A DNA stretch of 64,000 bases, taken from NCBI RefSeq assembly GCF_901933205.1, contig NC_044596.1:6196214-6260213 (forward strand), written 5' to 3'. This DNA comes from Camarhynchus parvulus. Taxonomy: Eukaryota; Chordata; Aves; Passeriformes; Thraupidae. The position numbers and the translations under genes were made by a program. A model generated the notes under the pieces. It made no database searches. It was not told where the DNA came from and worked only from the letters and a program-made list of their open reading frames with translations. This document shows, piece after piece, positions 27,185 to 37,200 of this stretch (position 1 is its first letter; every line of letters begins with the position of its first letter).

Positions 27185-28422
27185 GGGATGTGGGGCTGTG
27201 GGGCTGTGGGGCTGTGGGGCTGTGGGGCTGTGGGGCTGTGGGCTGTGGGGCTGTGGGGATATGGGGCTGTGGGGATGAGGGGATGTGGGGCTGTGGGGAT
27301 GTGGGGGCTGTGGGGCTGTGGGGATATGGGGCTGTGGGGATGAGGGGATGTGGGGCTGTGGGGATGTGGGGCTGTGGGGCTGTGGGGATGTGGGGATGAG
27401 GGGCTGTGGGGCTGTGGGGATGAGGGGCTGTGGGGCTGTGGGGCTGTGGGGATGAGGGGCTGTGGGGCTGTGGGGATGAGGGGATGTGGGGCTGTGGGGC
27501 TGTGGGGATGTGGGGCTGTGGGGATGAGGGGATGTGGGGATGTGGGGCTGTGGGGCTGTGGGGATGAGGGGCTGTGGGGATGTGGGGATGTGGGGGCTGT
27601 GGGGCTGTGGGGCTGTGGGGATGTGGGGATGTGGGGCTGTGGGGATGAGGGGATGTGGGGATGAGGGGGATGGGGGATGCGGGGATGTGGGGATGTGGGG
27701 ATGTGGGGCTGTGGGGCTGTGGGGGCTGTGGGGATGTGGGGATGTGGGGATGTGGGGATGTGGGGATGTGGGGCTGTGGGGATGGAGCTGTGGGGCTGTG
27801 GGGATGTGGGGATGTGGGGCTGTGGGGCTGTGGGGATGAGGGGATGTGGGGCTGTGGGGATGGAGCTGTGGGGATGAGGGGATGTGGGGATGTGGGGCTG
27901 TGGGGATGTGGGGATGAGGGGATGTGGGGATGTGGGGATGTGGGGCTGTGGGGATGTGGGGATGTGGGGCTGTGGGGCTGTGGGGATGTGGGGATGAGGG
28001 GATGTGGGGATGTGGGGCTGTGGGGATGTGGGGCTGTGGGGATGTGGGGCTGTGGGGCTGTGGGGATGGAGCTGTGGGGATGAGGGGATGTGGGGCTGTG
28101 GGGATGTGGGGATGTGGGGATGTGGGGCTGTGGGGATGTGGGGATGTGGGGATGTGGGGATGTGGGGCTGTGGGGCTGTGGGGCTGTGGGGATGTGGGGC
28201 TGTGGGGATGTGGGGATGTGGGGATGTGGGGCTGTGGGGATGTGGGGATGTGGGGATGTGGGGCTGTGGGGCTGTGGGGCTGTGGGGATGTGGGGCTGTG
28301 GGGCTGTGGGGATGAGGGGATGAGGGGATGTGGGGCTGTGGGGCTGTGGGGATGTGGGGCTGTGGGGATGTGGGGCTGTGGGGATGTGGGGATGTGGGGA
28401 TGTGGGGATGTGGGGCTGTGGC
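27185..28422. repeat. 8-bp satellite (GGGGATGT / GGGGCTGT), ~1.24 kb
   Basis: Roughly 150 tandem octamers GGGGCTGT, GGGGATGT or GGGGATGA(G) with rare slips (extra G, GGGATGGAGCT). Each unit has a G4 run, so the plus strand is a near-continuous series of quadruplex donors. Long ORFs on the minus strand (up to ~549 codons, HPHIPTSPHP style) and plus strand (GCGDVGLW style) reflect the repeat, not genes. Confidence 0.96.
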
Positions 28423-28605
28423 AGCCCCAGCCCCAGTGCCCAGCAGCACCCCAGCAGTGGCAGGGGCTGAGTCACCCCTGCTGCTCCCACCCCTTTGAAG
28501 TCTCCTCGCTGTAATGAGATTTTGTGGGACACCTTTGTGCACGAGCCCAGGCTCTCTCATTCCACAGGATTTTATTGGCTTGGCCGCTGCAGCTCTGTTC
28601 CTTCT

Positions 28606-29120
28606 TTCTTTTTTTTTTTTTTTCCTAAAGAGAAATAAAATTTATTGTATGTTGAAATAGCAAAGACTTAGCTGGCTTCTTGCTCTGCTGTTCTAGGCAG
28701 AACAAAATGTGACTGAATGCTCTCAGGAAAGCCAAAACAAAATTACAGAAGTAATATGTTGCTGCACTAAAATCGCTTTCTCTTGATAATTTCTGGTTTC
28801 CAGCTGACAGGATGGGTTTCTTCAGCAGCAGTATCATCTTCTTTGTGTACTTTTATGGTTTTGTCAGCTCCAGCTGTTAGCACTCTGCTTTCTGACTGGT
28901 CAAAGCCACAGGCAAACATTCCTGATGCACTGTCCAAGGAACCTGGCTGTGCAGCTGCATGTACTCTCTGGAAATTGTACCCAGCTCTGCACTCCCAAAG
29001 GCGCACGGTGCCGCTCGCAGCTCCTGAGAGCAGAACACCACCAGAATTTACAGCCAGCGTGTTTCCAGTAGCATTGTGACCAGAGGGGTTCTGAATGAAG
29101 TTTCCAGCTGGGAATTTCCA
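28606..29120 (-). pseudogene. PLRG1: PLRG1 processed retrocopy, 5'-truncated
   Basis: The minus strand reads the C-terminal ~125 residues of pleiotropic regulator 1, a WD40 subunit of the Prp19/NTC spliceosome complex: [11 protein letters not shown] (29,120) through [31 protein letters not shown] and [17 protein letters not shown], stop at 28,767. There are no introns. About 120 bases after the stop come AATAAA (28,646-28,641) and then an A-run of about 15 (28,623-28,609), the mark of an mRNA retrocopy. Similarity stops abruptly at 29,120, so six or so WD repeats and all N-terminal sequence are missing. No stop or frameshift breaks the remaining part, but several WD40 core residues are changed (for example NAIINTL to NATGNTL, and WDWR to WECR). 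I could not find a target-site duplication. Confidence 0.9.
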
Positions 29121-29280
29121 CACAGCGCCAGCTGTGGTTCTGCTGGAGCAGGGATCCTGGACAAGGATGGAGTTTTCTTCTGAAGCTCCGGGGCTGCTGA
29201 GATGGGCCTGGGCTCCCTCTGGGAATGCAGGGGAGAAGAAAGCTGCTCCTCTGGGAATGCAGTGGCTGCTGTTTCCCACT

Positions 29281-29423
29281 TCCCATCCCATCCCATCCCA
29301 TCCCATCCCATCCCATCCCATCCCATCCCATCCCACCCCATCCCATCCCATCCCATCCCATCCCATCCCACCCCATCCCATCCCATCCCATCCCATCCCA
29401 CCCCATCCCATCCCATCCCTCTC
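29281..29423. repeat. Pentanucleotide repeat (CCCAT)n, ~28 copies
   Basis: TCCCATCCCATCCCATCCCA with a few CACCCCATCC variants, about 143 bp. It lies 160 bp upstream of the truncated end of the PLRG1 retrocopy. Confidence 0.97.
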
Positions 29424-29429
29424 TTCCCC

Positions 29430-30145
29430 GCAGGCAGGACAATCCCTTGCCCCCCAGCCCGCTACAGCCCTGCCGAGTGCCAGGGCGGCTCTCTGTCTGT
29501 CTGTGCGTGTGTCTGTCTGTCTGCAGCGGCGTTTCCGTCTCGCAAACAGCACTTAAGATAACTGTCAGGACACGGCACTAATTGCAGGGCTCGGCAGGGC
29601 TCCGAGCCGCCCCTGCGGGAGCGGCCCCAGCCGGGCAGAGGAACCCGAGCAGCGCCGCTGAAATCCCCCGAACATCCCTTAAAGTGTCAGAGCTCCTCTA
29701 GCGCAGCCACGGAATTGAATTTTAACATTGTAATTCTCCTTGTCCTTCCCCGTTTTCCATTCATGATTCACTTTATTTAAGTGCTGCCTCGGATCTGTGC
29801 CACGATTAGACTTATCTTTTGGAATATCATAACAGTGCTCATTTTTCATTGATCACAGGGGATTTAATGTGTTGCTTTAATTTGTTCTTTAAAGTAAAAA
29901 GGAAGATGCTTTTCACAAGAAAAGCATCATTTTAAAGTGATTGAGTAAGTGATATTTATCACTGAAAAAAATCAATCTATACTGTTTTGACTTTCAAAAC
30001 TTGGTAGAAAGAGGTGTAAGATCTTAACCTGAAGTAGGAAGCTGTGTTTCACAGTTAATGTTTTGATAACTATTTTGGGTTTAAAGTTCTCCAGAATTCC
30101 CTACATTTATTAGTAGCCAATGCTACTCATTAACTCTCAGTTTTT
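29430..30145. other. Intergenic, with an AT-rich island and a perfect hairpin
   Basis: 29,700-30,140 is strikingly AT-rich for this window and has no ORF of note. At 29,905-29,928 there is a perfect 10-bp inverted repeat (GATGCTTTTC, loop ACAA, GAAAAGCATC) flanked by direct repeats TTTAAAGT at 29,888 and 29,931. Confidence 0.6.
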
Positions 30146-30479
30146 ACTTGCAGGGCGCAAAAATCACTACCAGTGCTAGAAATTTGCTTTTGTACCCCAA
30201 ACTAGAAATGGTTTGGGGTCAATCCCATCGCCTTCAAGGTTGTGCACCCAAAGCACCCCGAGGCTCGGAGCATGCCGGGCTCACGGGTGTTTCTGGCCTT
30301 GCCAGGGGAGCCGGGGCTCGGCAGGGACGGAGAAACACGGGAGGGAGAGGAAGGGCAGAGCCCTCGGGGGGTCGGGCTGAGGGAGGGAGGTTTGGAATCG
30401 GAGCCTGGGGCAAGGCTCCTCACCCACAGGGTGCCTGGGCCCCGCATCGGGCCCAGCGAGCTCTCGGACAGAGGGGTCA

Positions 30480-31215
30480 GCACGGGGGTGCGGGGTGTCC
30501 GCTCGGGGCCAGCAGCCGCACCGGGACGGTCCCCGCCGGCCGCAGCGGCTCCCGGAGCCCCGGCTCCCGGTGCCCTCCGAACCCCGGCTCCGGTGCCCTC
30601 CGAACCCCGGCTCCGGGTGCCCTCCGAACCCCGGCTCCCGGTGCCCTCCGAACCCCGGCTCCCCGCGGCCCGGTGCTCTCGGAGCGGGGGCACCTGGCAC
30701 CCAGCAGAGCAGGGGCACCTGGCAGAGCAGGGACACGGGGCAGAGCAGAGGCACCTGGCGGAGGGCGGGCCCGGGGGTGGGTGGGACCGTCCCCGCCCCT
30801 CCGGAGCTCTCGGCCCCGTCCCCCCGGTGCCGCGGGATGCCCGGCACGGCTCGGCGCGGCTCGGCTCGGCCAGCATGAAGAAGCACCAGCCGCACTCGGT
30901 GCAGGGCACCTTCAGCCGCCTCTTCGGCAAGCGCCACTCCAGCCCCAGCGCCGCGTCCCTGTTCGCCACCAACCCGCCCTGGATCTTCACGCAGGAGGTG
31001 ACCTCGGACAGCGCGGGTGGCACCGGTCAGTGTCCCCGGCGGCCGCGGGGCTCGGCAGGGACGGTCCGGGGGCAGAAGGGTCAGGTGGGCTCGGGGGCTC
31101 CGGGGGCGCTCGGGGGCTCCGGGGGCGCTCGGGGGCTCCGGGATGCGGCAGCGCCGGTCCCGCGGCTGTGCCCGAGCGGGGCGGGCGGTCCGCACCTCGG
31201 CTGGCTCGCTGCCGC
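30480..31215 (+). promoter_or_regulatory. CpG island, C6orf132 promoter and first exon
   Basis: GC-rich, CpG-dense DNA covering the first coding exon of C6orf132 and continuing into intron 1. It contains short tandem repeats (30,555-30,665 and 31,085-31,145). No TATA box stands out. The transcription start lies upstream of 30,875 and is not mapped. Confidence 0.75.
30555..30665. repeat. ~23-bp repeat CTCCGAACCCCGGCTCCGGG in CpG island
   Basis: Five or so copies of CCCTCCGAACCCCGGCTC with 2-5 bp of variable spacer; part of the C6orf132 upstream island. Confidence 0.88.
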
Positions 31216-34200
31216 TCCCGGCGGGTTAAACTCGGCTCAAAGAGGCTGATGAGTGACTGAAAATCCACTTTATTGCTTCCCGTCGCGCTTTCCCACGCCA
31301 TGTTTGATCTGCGCCTTGCCAGGTCGGAGTTATTTACTCATAAACCTGTTTCTCGCAGGGCTGCGAGCGAGGACGGAGCTGAGGGTTGCATATTCCTCGG
31401 GATTTATTTGTGTTTCTTTGTGGTTTTAATTGCAATACGGTGCCCTGGAGGCTCACGTAGGAGGGAGCCAAATTAATAGTAATGGAGTCAGGTAGATAGA
31501 AGATAGCAGTTTGTGGATGAAGTTTGGTGGCTGTAAGAGCCCAACAAACTCTCCCAAGATAAAAAAAAATGGAAGCGCTGCCTGCTGAGCTGTGCAGGGT
31601 GAAGTATTGTCTGTGAAAGCAACTGCGAGGTGGTTACACCCCAAAGGCCAAGCTGCTGAAACCAAGATAAAATGAAAATGTGACTGGGAGTTTCATGCAA
31701 CTCTGCAACCTAGGAGGAAAATTGCTGATTTCTAACTGTTGTAAATCTGAGGAGGATCCAAGCTTCTCTCTGATGTGGTTTGGATTAGAAAAAAGAAAAG
31801 AAGTTGCTGTGTCTGCTTATTAGGAGCCTGATTTCCGTGGCTGCGGTTCTGCAGGGGCAGTGCTAAAGCTTTCTGCTCAGGTGTGGGTCGGAGCGCAGGG
31901 GAAGGGCCGGGAATCCTGAAACCCGAGCCTGAGGAGCAGCTGGTGAATCGCTCCTTCCTTAGCATCCTCCTGGCGTTTCTGCCCGGAATGGGGCTCGGTG
32001 AGGGCGCGGTGGCAGTGTGGCAGTGGGACACCACGGCTGGGGGGACAGCAGCCCAAAGGGGGACAGTGGGGACAGCAGCTCAAAGTGAGGGCAGGAGCCC
32101 AAAGGGACAGCCCAGGGAGGGGGACAGCAGCCCCAAAGTGGGTACAGCAGCCCCAAAGTGGGTACAGCAGCTCAAAGAGACAGCCCCAAGGGGGACAGCA
32201 GCCCAGGGGCCAGCTGTGCTGTACCCAGACCCGCACACAGCACATCCTGGTCCTGCCCCAGCAGCTCCAGCCCTGGCGCTGTTTCTGGGCCATTTCCTGC
32301 AGGGCTCCGTGCCTGGAGGAGTCCCCTGCTCCTGCTGATCCCCACCTTGGTTTCTCATACAAAGTAAACACAAGTTAGGCAATGTGCAATGGGTGTAGGT
32401 TTGCATGTCCCTGACTCAGAGATTCCTGAATATAGTGACTGCAGCCTCCTGCTGCTGGGAGCTGTGGGTACCCCGGCTCAAACCTGCTGCGCCTCCTCCA
32501 GGTGATGCAAGCCCCGGGGAGGAAGAAGTTCCATTACATGCGTGGCAAATTGTTTGTTTCATTTCCCATGGCTGAGCAAACACGAATGTCTCCAGGACAG
32601 GCTGAATGGCAGAAAGGGGCCGAAGCAAGGCCAGTGCTTTGAGCCAGCTGCTTCCCACAGCTTCCAAGGGTGCATTTCCTGATCCCTCCTTCCAGGAAAG
32701 GAGGCTGGCAGAGCTCAGGGCTTGCTGGTGATGGGCTCCCAGCAGGCAAGTCCTGTTTATCTAGCAAAGAAAACACAACTACAAGCACTTCATTTTCCTT
32801 TAATTAAAGCATTCAGGGTAGCGATGCTTAGTAATCTAGGATCAAAGTCCTTGTGATCTTTAATCCAGTTTCTCACTGGGTTTACCTAGTGACTGTTAAA
32901 TACAAAACTCATCATTTCAAGTCTCAGAACTACTCTTTTGCTGCTCAGGCTGTCTGAGTCCAAACTCTCCTGTTGCCTTGGCCTTAATCCTGCTCCTTAC
33001 TCACTGAACGTGGGGTCACCCACAGAGTTAATCATCACAGAATCACAGAGTGATTGGGTGGAAAGGGGCCTTAAAACTCATCTCATTCCACTCCCTGTCA
33101 TGGGCAGGGACGCCTTCCCCTAGGTCAGGCTGCTCCAAGCCCCATCCAACCTGGCCTCGAGCACTTCCAGGTAATTTGCTGGCACCTCTGTCCTCCCTGG
33201 GACTGCAGCAGCTCCTCCTGGGCCCTTCTGGGCCCCTCCCAGGCAGGGTAGGCCAAGCTGGCTGAAGCACAGCTGGGTGGTGGTTTGAAAGCCGGAGAAA
33301 ATGTGCTTTGTGTAAAGAATCACTTGTAGTGAGAGAAGTCTGGTGTGAGGGAGGGGAGGCTGAGATTGCCTGGAGGGGCAGTGGCAGCAGGGCAGATGCT
33401 CCTGGGGGTGTTCCAGGGTAACCTGGGGGTGCCGAGTGGGAGAAGGGAGAAGCTGGCGTGCTCCTGGCCTCTGTGGTGTGTTTGAAGGTTGTGTGGAATT
33501 GATCTGCCTCCAGTCCCTGGGCAGAGGCTGTGCTGCCTCATGCCCAGCCCCTGGTGTGGTCAGGTTCTCCATTCCAGGTGTTCATGCAAGTGTTTTCCTT
33601 CTGTGGGACGCACACAGAGCTTTTGCTCGCCTCTTCTTCCTAGCCTTGGTGTAAAGCTGTGTCCCTGGGAGCTTCCTCCTGATTTCTTCCCATCTTCCTT
33701 CCCCTCTCCCTTCCTCACTATCAGAGTCTGTGCTTCAGAGCACTCCTGCAGCTTTCCCTTCAATCAGAGTCATTTTGTTGTTTCCCCCTCCTTCCTCAAA
33801 CTCAGAATTTCTTTAATGTCTGTCTCCTTGGCTACGAGTTATTTGTGTATCTCCTTCCAGCCAAGGTGGGGTTTACATGCTTCACTATTTCTGCTTGTTA
33901 ATTCATGCTGCTAATCAGACACAAAGAACGTAATTAAATTAATTTTATGAGCTTTATTCACTGTCAGAAATAAACCAGCCCAAGAGGTGTGGCTCAAGGT
34001 GAAAGCACAGGGCTGGGAACCAGGAATTCCTGACGGCTTCTCCTGCTTGTCACAGCAGGGCCCTGTGACTTCCTGCCCTGCTGTTTCCCCACGCAGGGCA
34101 GCGTCTGTGGGCATCCCCTAGAGCAGGCTGGAGCGGGGTGAGGCACCTGGCATCCCCCTGGCTGGGATGGCAGTGCTGTGCCCACAGAGCGCTCGGCAGG

Positions 34201-37200
34201 GCAGCAGCTGTCCCTGCTCCTGGCCAGCTCTGCTGCTGCTCAGAGCAGCCAGGACTGCCTCCTGCTCCTTCTGAGCCGCTCCAGTTCATCCTGCAGAGCT
34301 CAGGGAAGGCTCTCTGTGCTCTGCAGGAGCGTGACAGGGCTGTGAGTGCCTGTCCTGCACACAGGGACCTCCCTCTCCTGTCTCCCTCTCACCTCCAGGA
34401 CACCCAGCTTTTCCTCAGGGTCTGATGGGCTCTGCCCACCCCTGGGGGTGCTGCAGCGAATTCTGCCCAGCTCTCTGTGAACTCGGGGTGTCTGTGCTGT
34501 TGTCAGCAGTGCCCAGCTCAGTGCTGCTGCTCACGCTCTGCTCTCCCCCCAGGTGATGTGATCGAGGTCTATTACGGCGACAATCGCTTCGGGACGGTGA
34601 CAGACTCGGGCACAGCCACGCTCAAACCGCGCCCGAGGGTCCGGCCCCTGCTCACCTTCCTGCCCCTGGTGAGTGCCCCAGCCACTGCTGGGCTGGAGCT
34701 GTGCCCAGACCCAGAGCTGCTGCTCTCAGCCAAGGGGAGCAGAAATGAAAGCCGAGCCCCTCTGAAATGAGGCTGGCTACAAGGGACTGGGGGTGATCTG
34801 AGCTCAGGCTGCTCTGGGGCATGGAGGAGGCTCTGTGGGAGAGGTGTGAGCACTGTCAGATTGCTTTTTCAATTAAAAGCTAATTGCTGAGCACGGGGAT
34901 GGTGGATCAGGCTTGCAGCGCAGTTCATCTCCCCGGTGCTGGCAGGATCTGTCCCAGATCAGGAGTGTGTGTGGCTGGAGGCAGCAGTGCTGCGCCCAGT
35001 CCTGCTGAGCACAGGATGAGGGATGCTGTGGTGGGCAGGGGTGATTCCTTTCAATCTCTGTATGAAAAACCATTCCCTGCAGAGCCACCAGGGCTGCAGC
35101 AGCAGCAGCGGGGCCAAAGCAGCCAGAGCAGAGGGCCTGGGGGTGGCTGTAAGCCCAGGATTCAGGCTGGCTTTGAGGAGCCCATGAGCACTTCCCAGAG
35201 CTCTCATCCCCTGAGGAGCACAGAGGGGAACAGCATTCACAGACTCCCAGGGTCTGGTTGGATGGGACCTTAAAGCTGCTCCTGTCCTACCCCTGGCACT
35301 AGAGCAGGGTGCTCAGAGGGGCTCTGGAGGTGGCAGTAGTTAAATTGAAGTGATACCTGCAGGTCAGTAAAATGCTTCAATCCTTTGGTCTTGACCAGGG
35401 GGAGACCTCTGCTAATGGAAGAGTGAGTGGTAGAGGGGTTAACAGCAGGAATGCCCCCGGGACAATCCTCAGGGCTGTCACCCGAGCCCTGGTGCTGCCC
35501 ACACAGGCACAGCTGGCCCCGGGGCTCTCTTTCCCTTCTGAGGGTCCCTCACAAACCTGGGCTGCTCCTCCCAGTAGCAGCTCTGACTGGAGGAATTGCA
35601 GGAAAAGGCAGCGTTTTGGAGGCCCGGTGTGTGTTGGAGGTTTGCACGCTTTTGGTGAGGTTTGATCATGATTTGATCTGGCACAGGCTCTGCTGCTGCC
35701 TCGCACATACCTGCCGCAGGTACACACCTGCACGGGGCTGTTCTGCAGCTCCTGCCTTAACCCTTTCCCCCCACCCACCCACGGAGCAGCTCCGGGTGAG
35801 TCAGGAGGATGCTCCCGCCCTGCCCTGCAGCTCCTGAGCCTCTGCACCTGGCAGCTCTTCCCACAGGAGCAGCTCCCTGCCCCAGCCCTGCTGTCCCCCC
35901 GAATCCAGCAGGGACTGCACGAGGGGGGTCCCCCCTGCTCCCCCAGCGCTGCAGGAATCCCAGGGAATGAACTCCTGCAGCAAGCTCCACCCTGCCCCAG
36001 CTCAGAAACAGGGAGTTTGGGGGCAGCTCCTATACTCAGAGAAATTCTTGGTGTCTCTGAGACCCCAGGGTGCTCAGCAGATGTATTTTGGGTGGCTTTT
36101 GTAAGGGGCAGCCTCAAACCTTGGTCGTTGAATGGGTGGGCTCCCGAGAGCTGGGGACCACGGGGACGGGCAGGCTCCCTTCACTGGGATGGCTGACTCT
36201 GTTCCAGGGGTGAAAAGTGATTCCTGGTGGTTGCAGTGAAAGCTTCCCCCCACGGGATCCTCAGCAGGCACCAATCTGATTCAGGTACCACAAACTGGAA
36301 ATGCAGGTTCCTGGCACAGCACCCAGAGCCTGCCCTGAATCAGCTGGAGCTTTTCTGGGCTGGCCACACCCCGAGCAAGCCGCGGGAACAATCTTCCCAG
36401 CCATCTCTGCAGACTGGCAGCGTGCTGGGGATGCTTTCCGCCTCAGAAGCCAGCTCATGACGTGGGGATGGGTGGTTTTGGAGAGATGCTGAGCATTAGC
36501 CGCTGCCACAGAAGGTTTTGGTGAGGAACAGGCTTGCCCAGTTTGAAATGACACGTCCAAGAGTTCTGCTCCTCTATGGAGTGCAGGCTGTGTCCTCCAG
36601 CTCCGCAGGGCTCTGTTCTGACCGCCAGTCCCTCTGCTCTCCTCCAAGCAGGTGATGCAGAGCTCAGACACTTTTGTTTCCCTGCAAACCAGCAGCTCCC
36701 CTCGGGGTGCTCTGCAAACCTGCAGCAATGCATTTCCATTGCAAATGGGGACTGCTGGTTTGTGATTTTGGTATCTCACTGCTCTGGACAGTTTAACTCT
36801 CAGCTCTTGTAGTGCCTCTCTTGGCCTTTGTCTTCCCTCTGGCTCTCAGATGAAGTTCAGGATCTGCCCTCGTGCCTTTGCAGCCCTTGGCTTCTCCATC
36901 AGCCCGGAGGTGTCTGGTCCTTTGTGCAATCCCAGGGACAGGAATTCCCTCACTCCTGGCTCAGTCCCTTGTGCTTATAGGGGATATTTGGTCATCTGCA
37001 CGTAGCAAGTGAAATATGTGCATTTTCCCATTATTTTGGCCAGAGCTGGGGCATTCCAGGGCTCTTCCACAGGAGCCCAGGTGCTGCTGTTTTATCAGCT
37101 CTGCCCCAGCAGCTCCTGATCTCCCCGGGCAGGGCAATGTAGCTGTGATGAGCCTGGATGGGGCTGGATGGACAAATCCAACTGACCTTTGATCCAGGAG

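Noticed and set aside
26911..28560. Minus-strand ORFs of 549 and 478 codons (Pro/His-rich) and plus-strand Gly/Cys/Trp ORFs
   Set aside because: They read the 8-bp satellite in different frames; no start context, splice structure or non-repeat domain supports a gene.
28900..29552. ORF extending the PLRG1 frame upstream (WDGMGWDG repeats)
   Set aside because: The upstream part is translated pentanucleotide satellite and unrelated DNA; PLRG1 similarity ends at 29,120.
30148..31260. 370-codon ORF and others around C6orf132 exon 1
   Set aside because: CpG-island shadows; only the short frame from 30,875 carries conserved protein.
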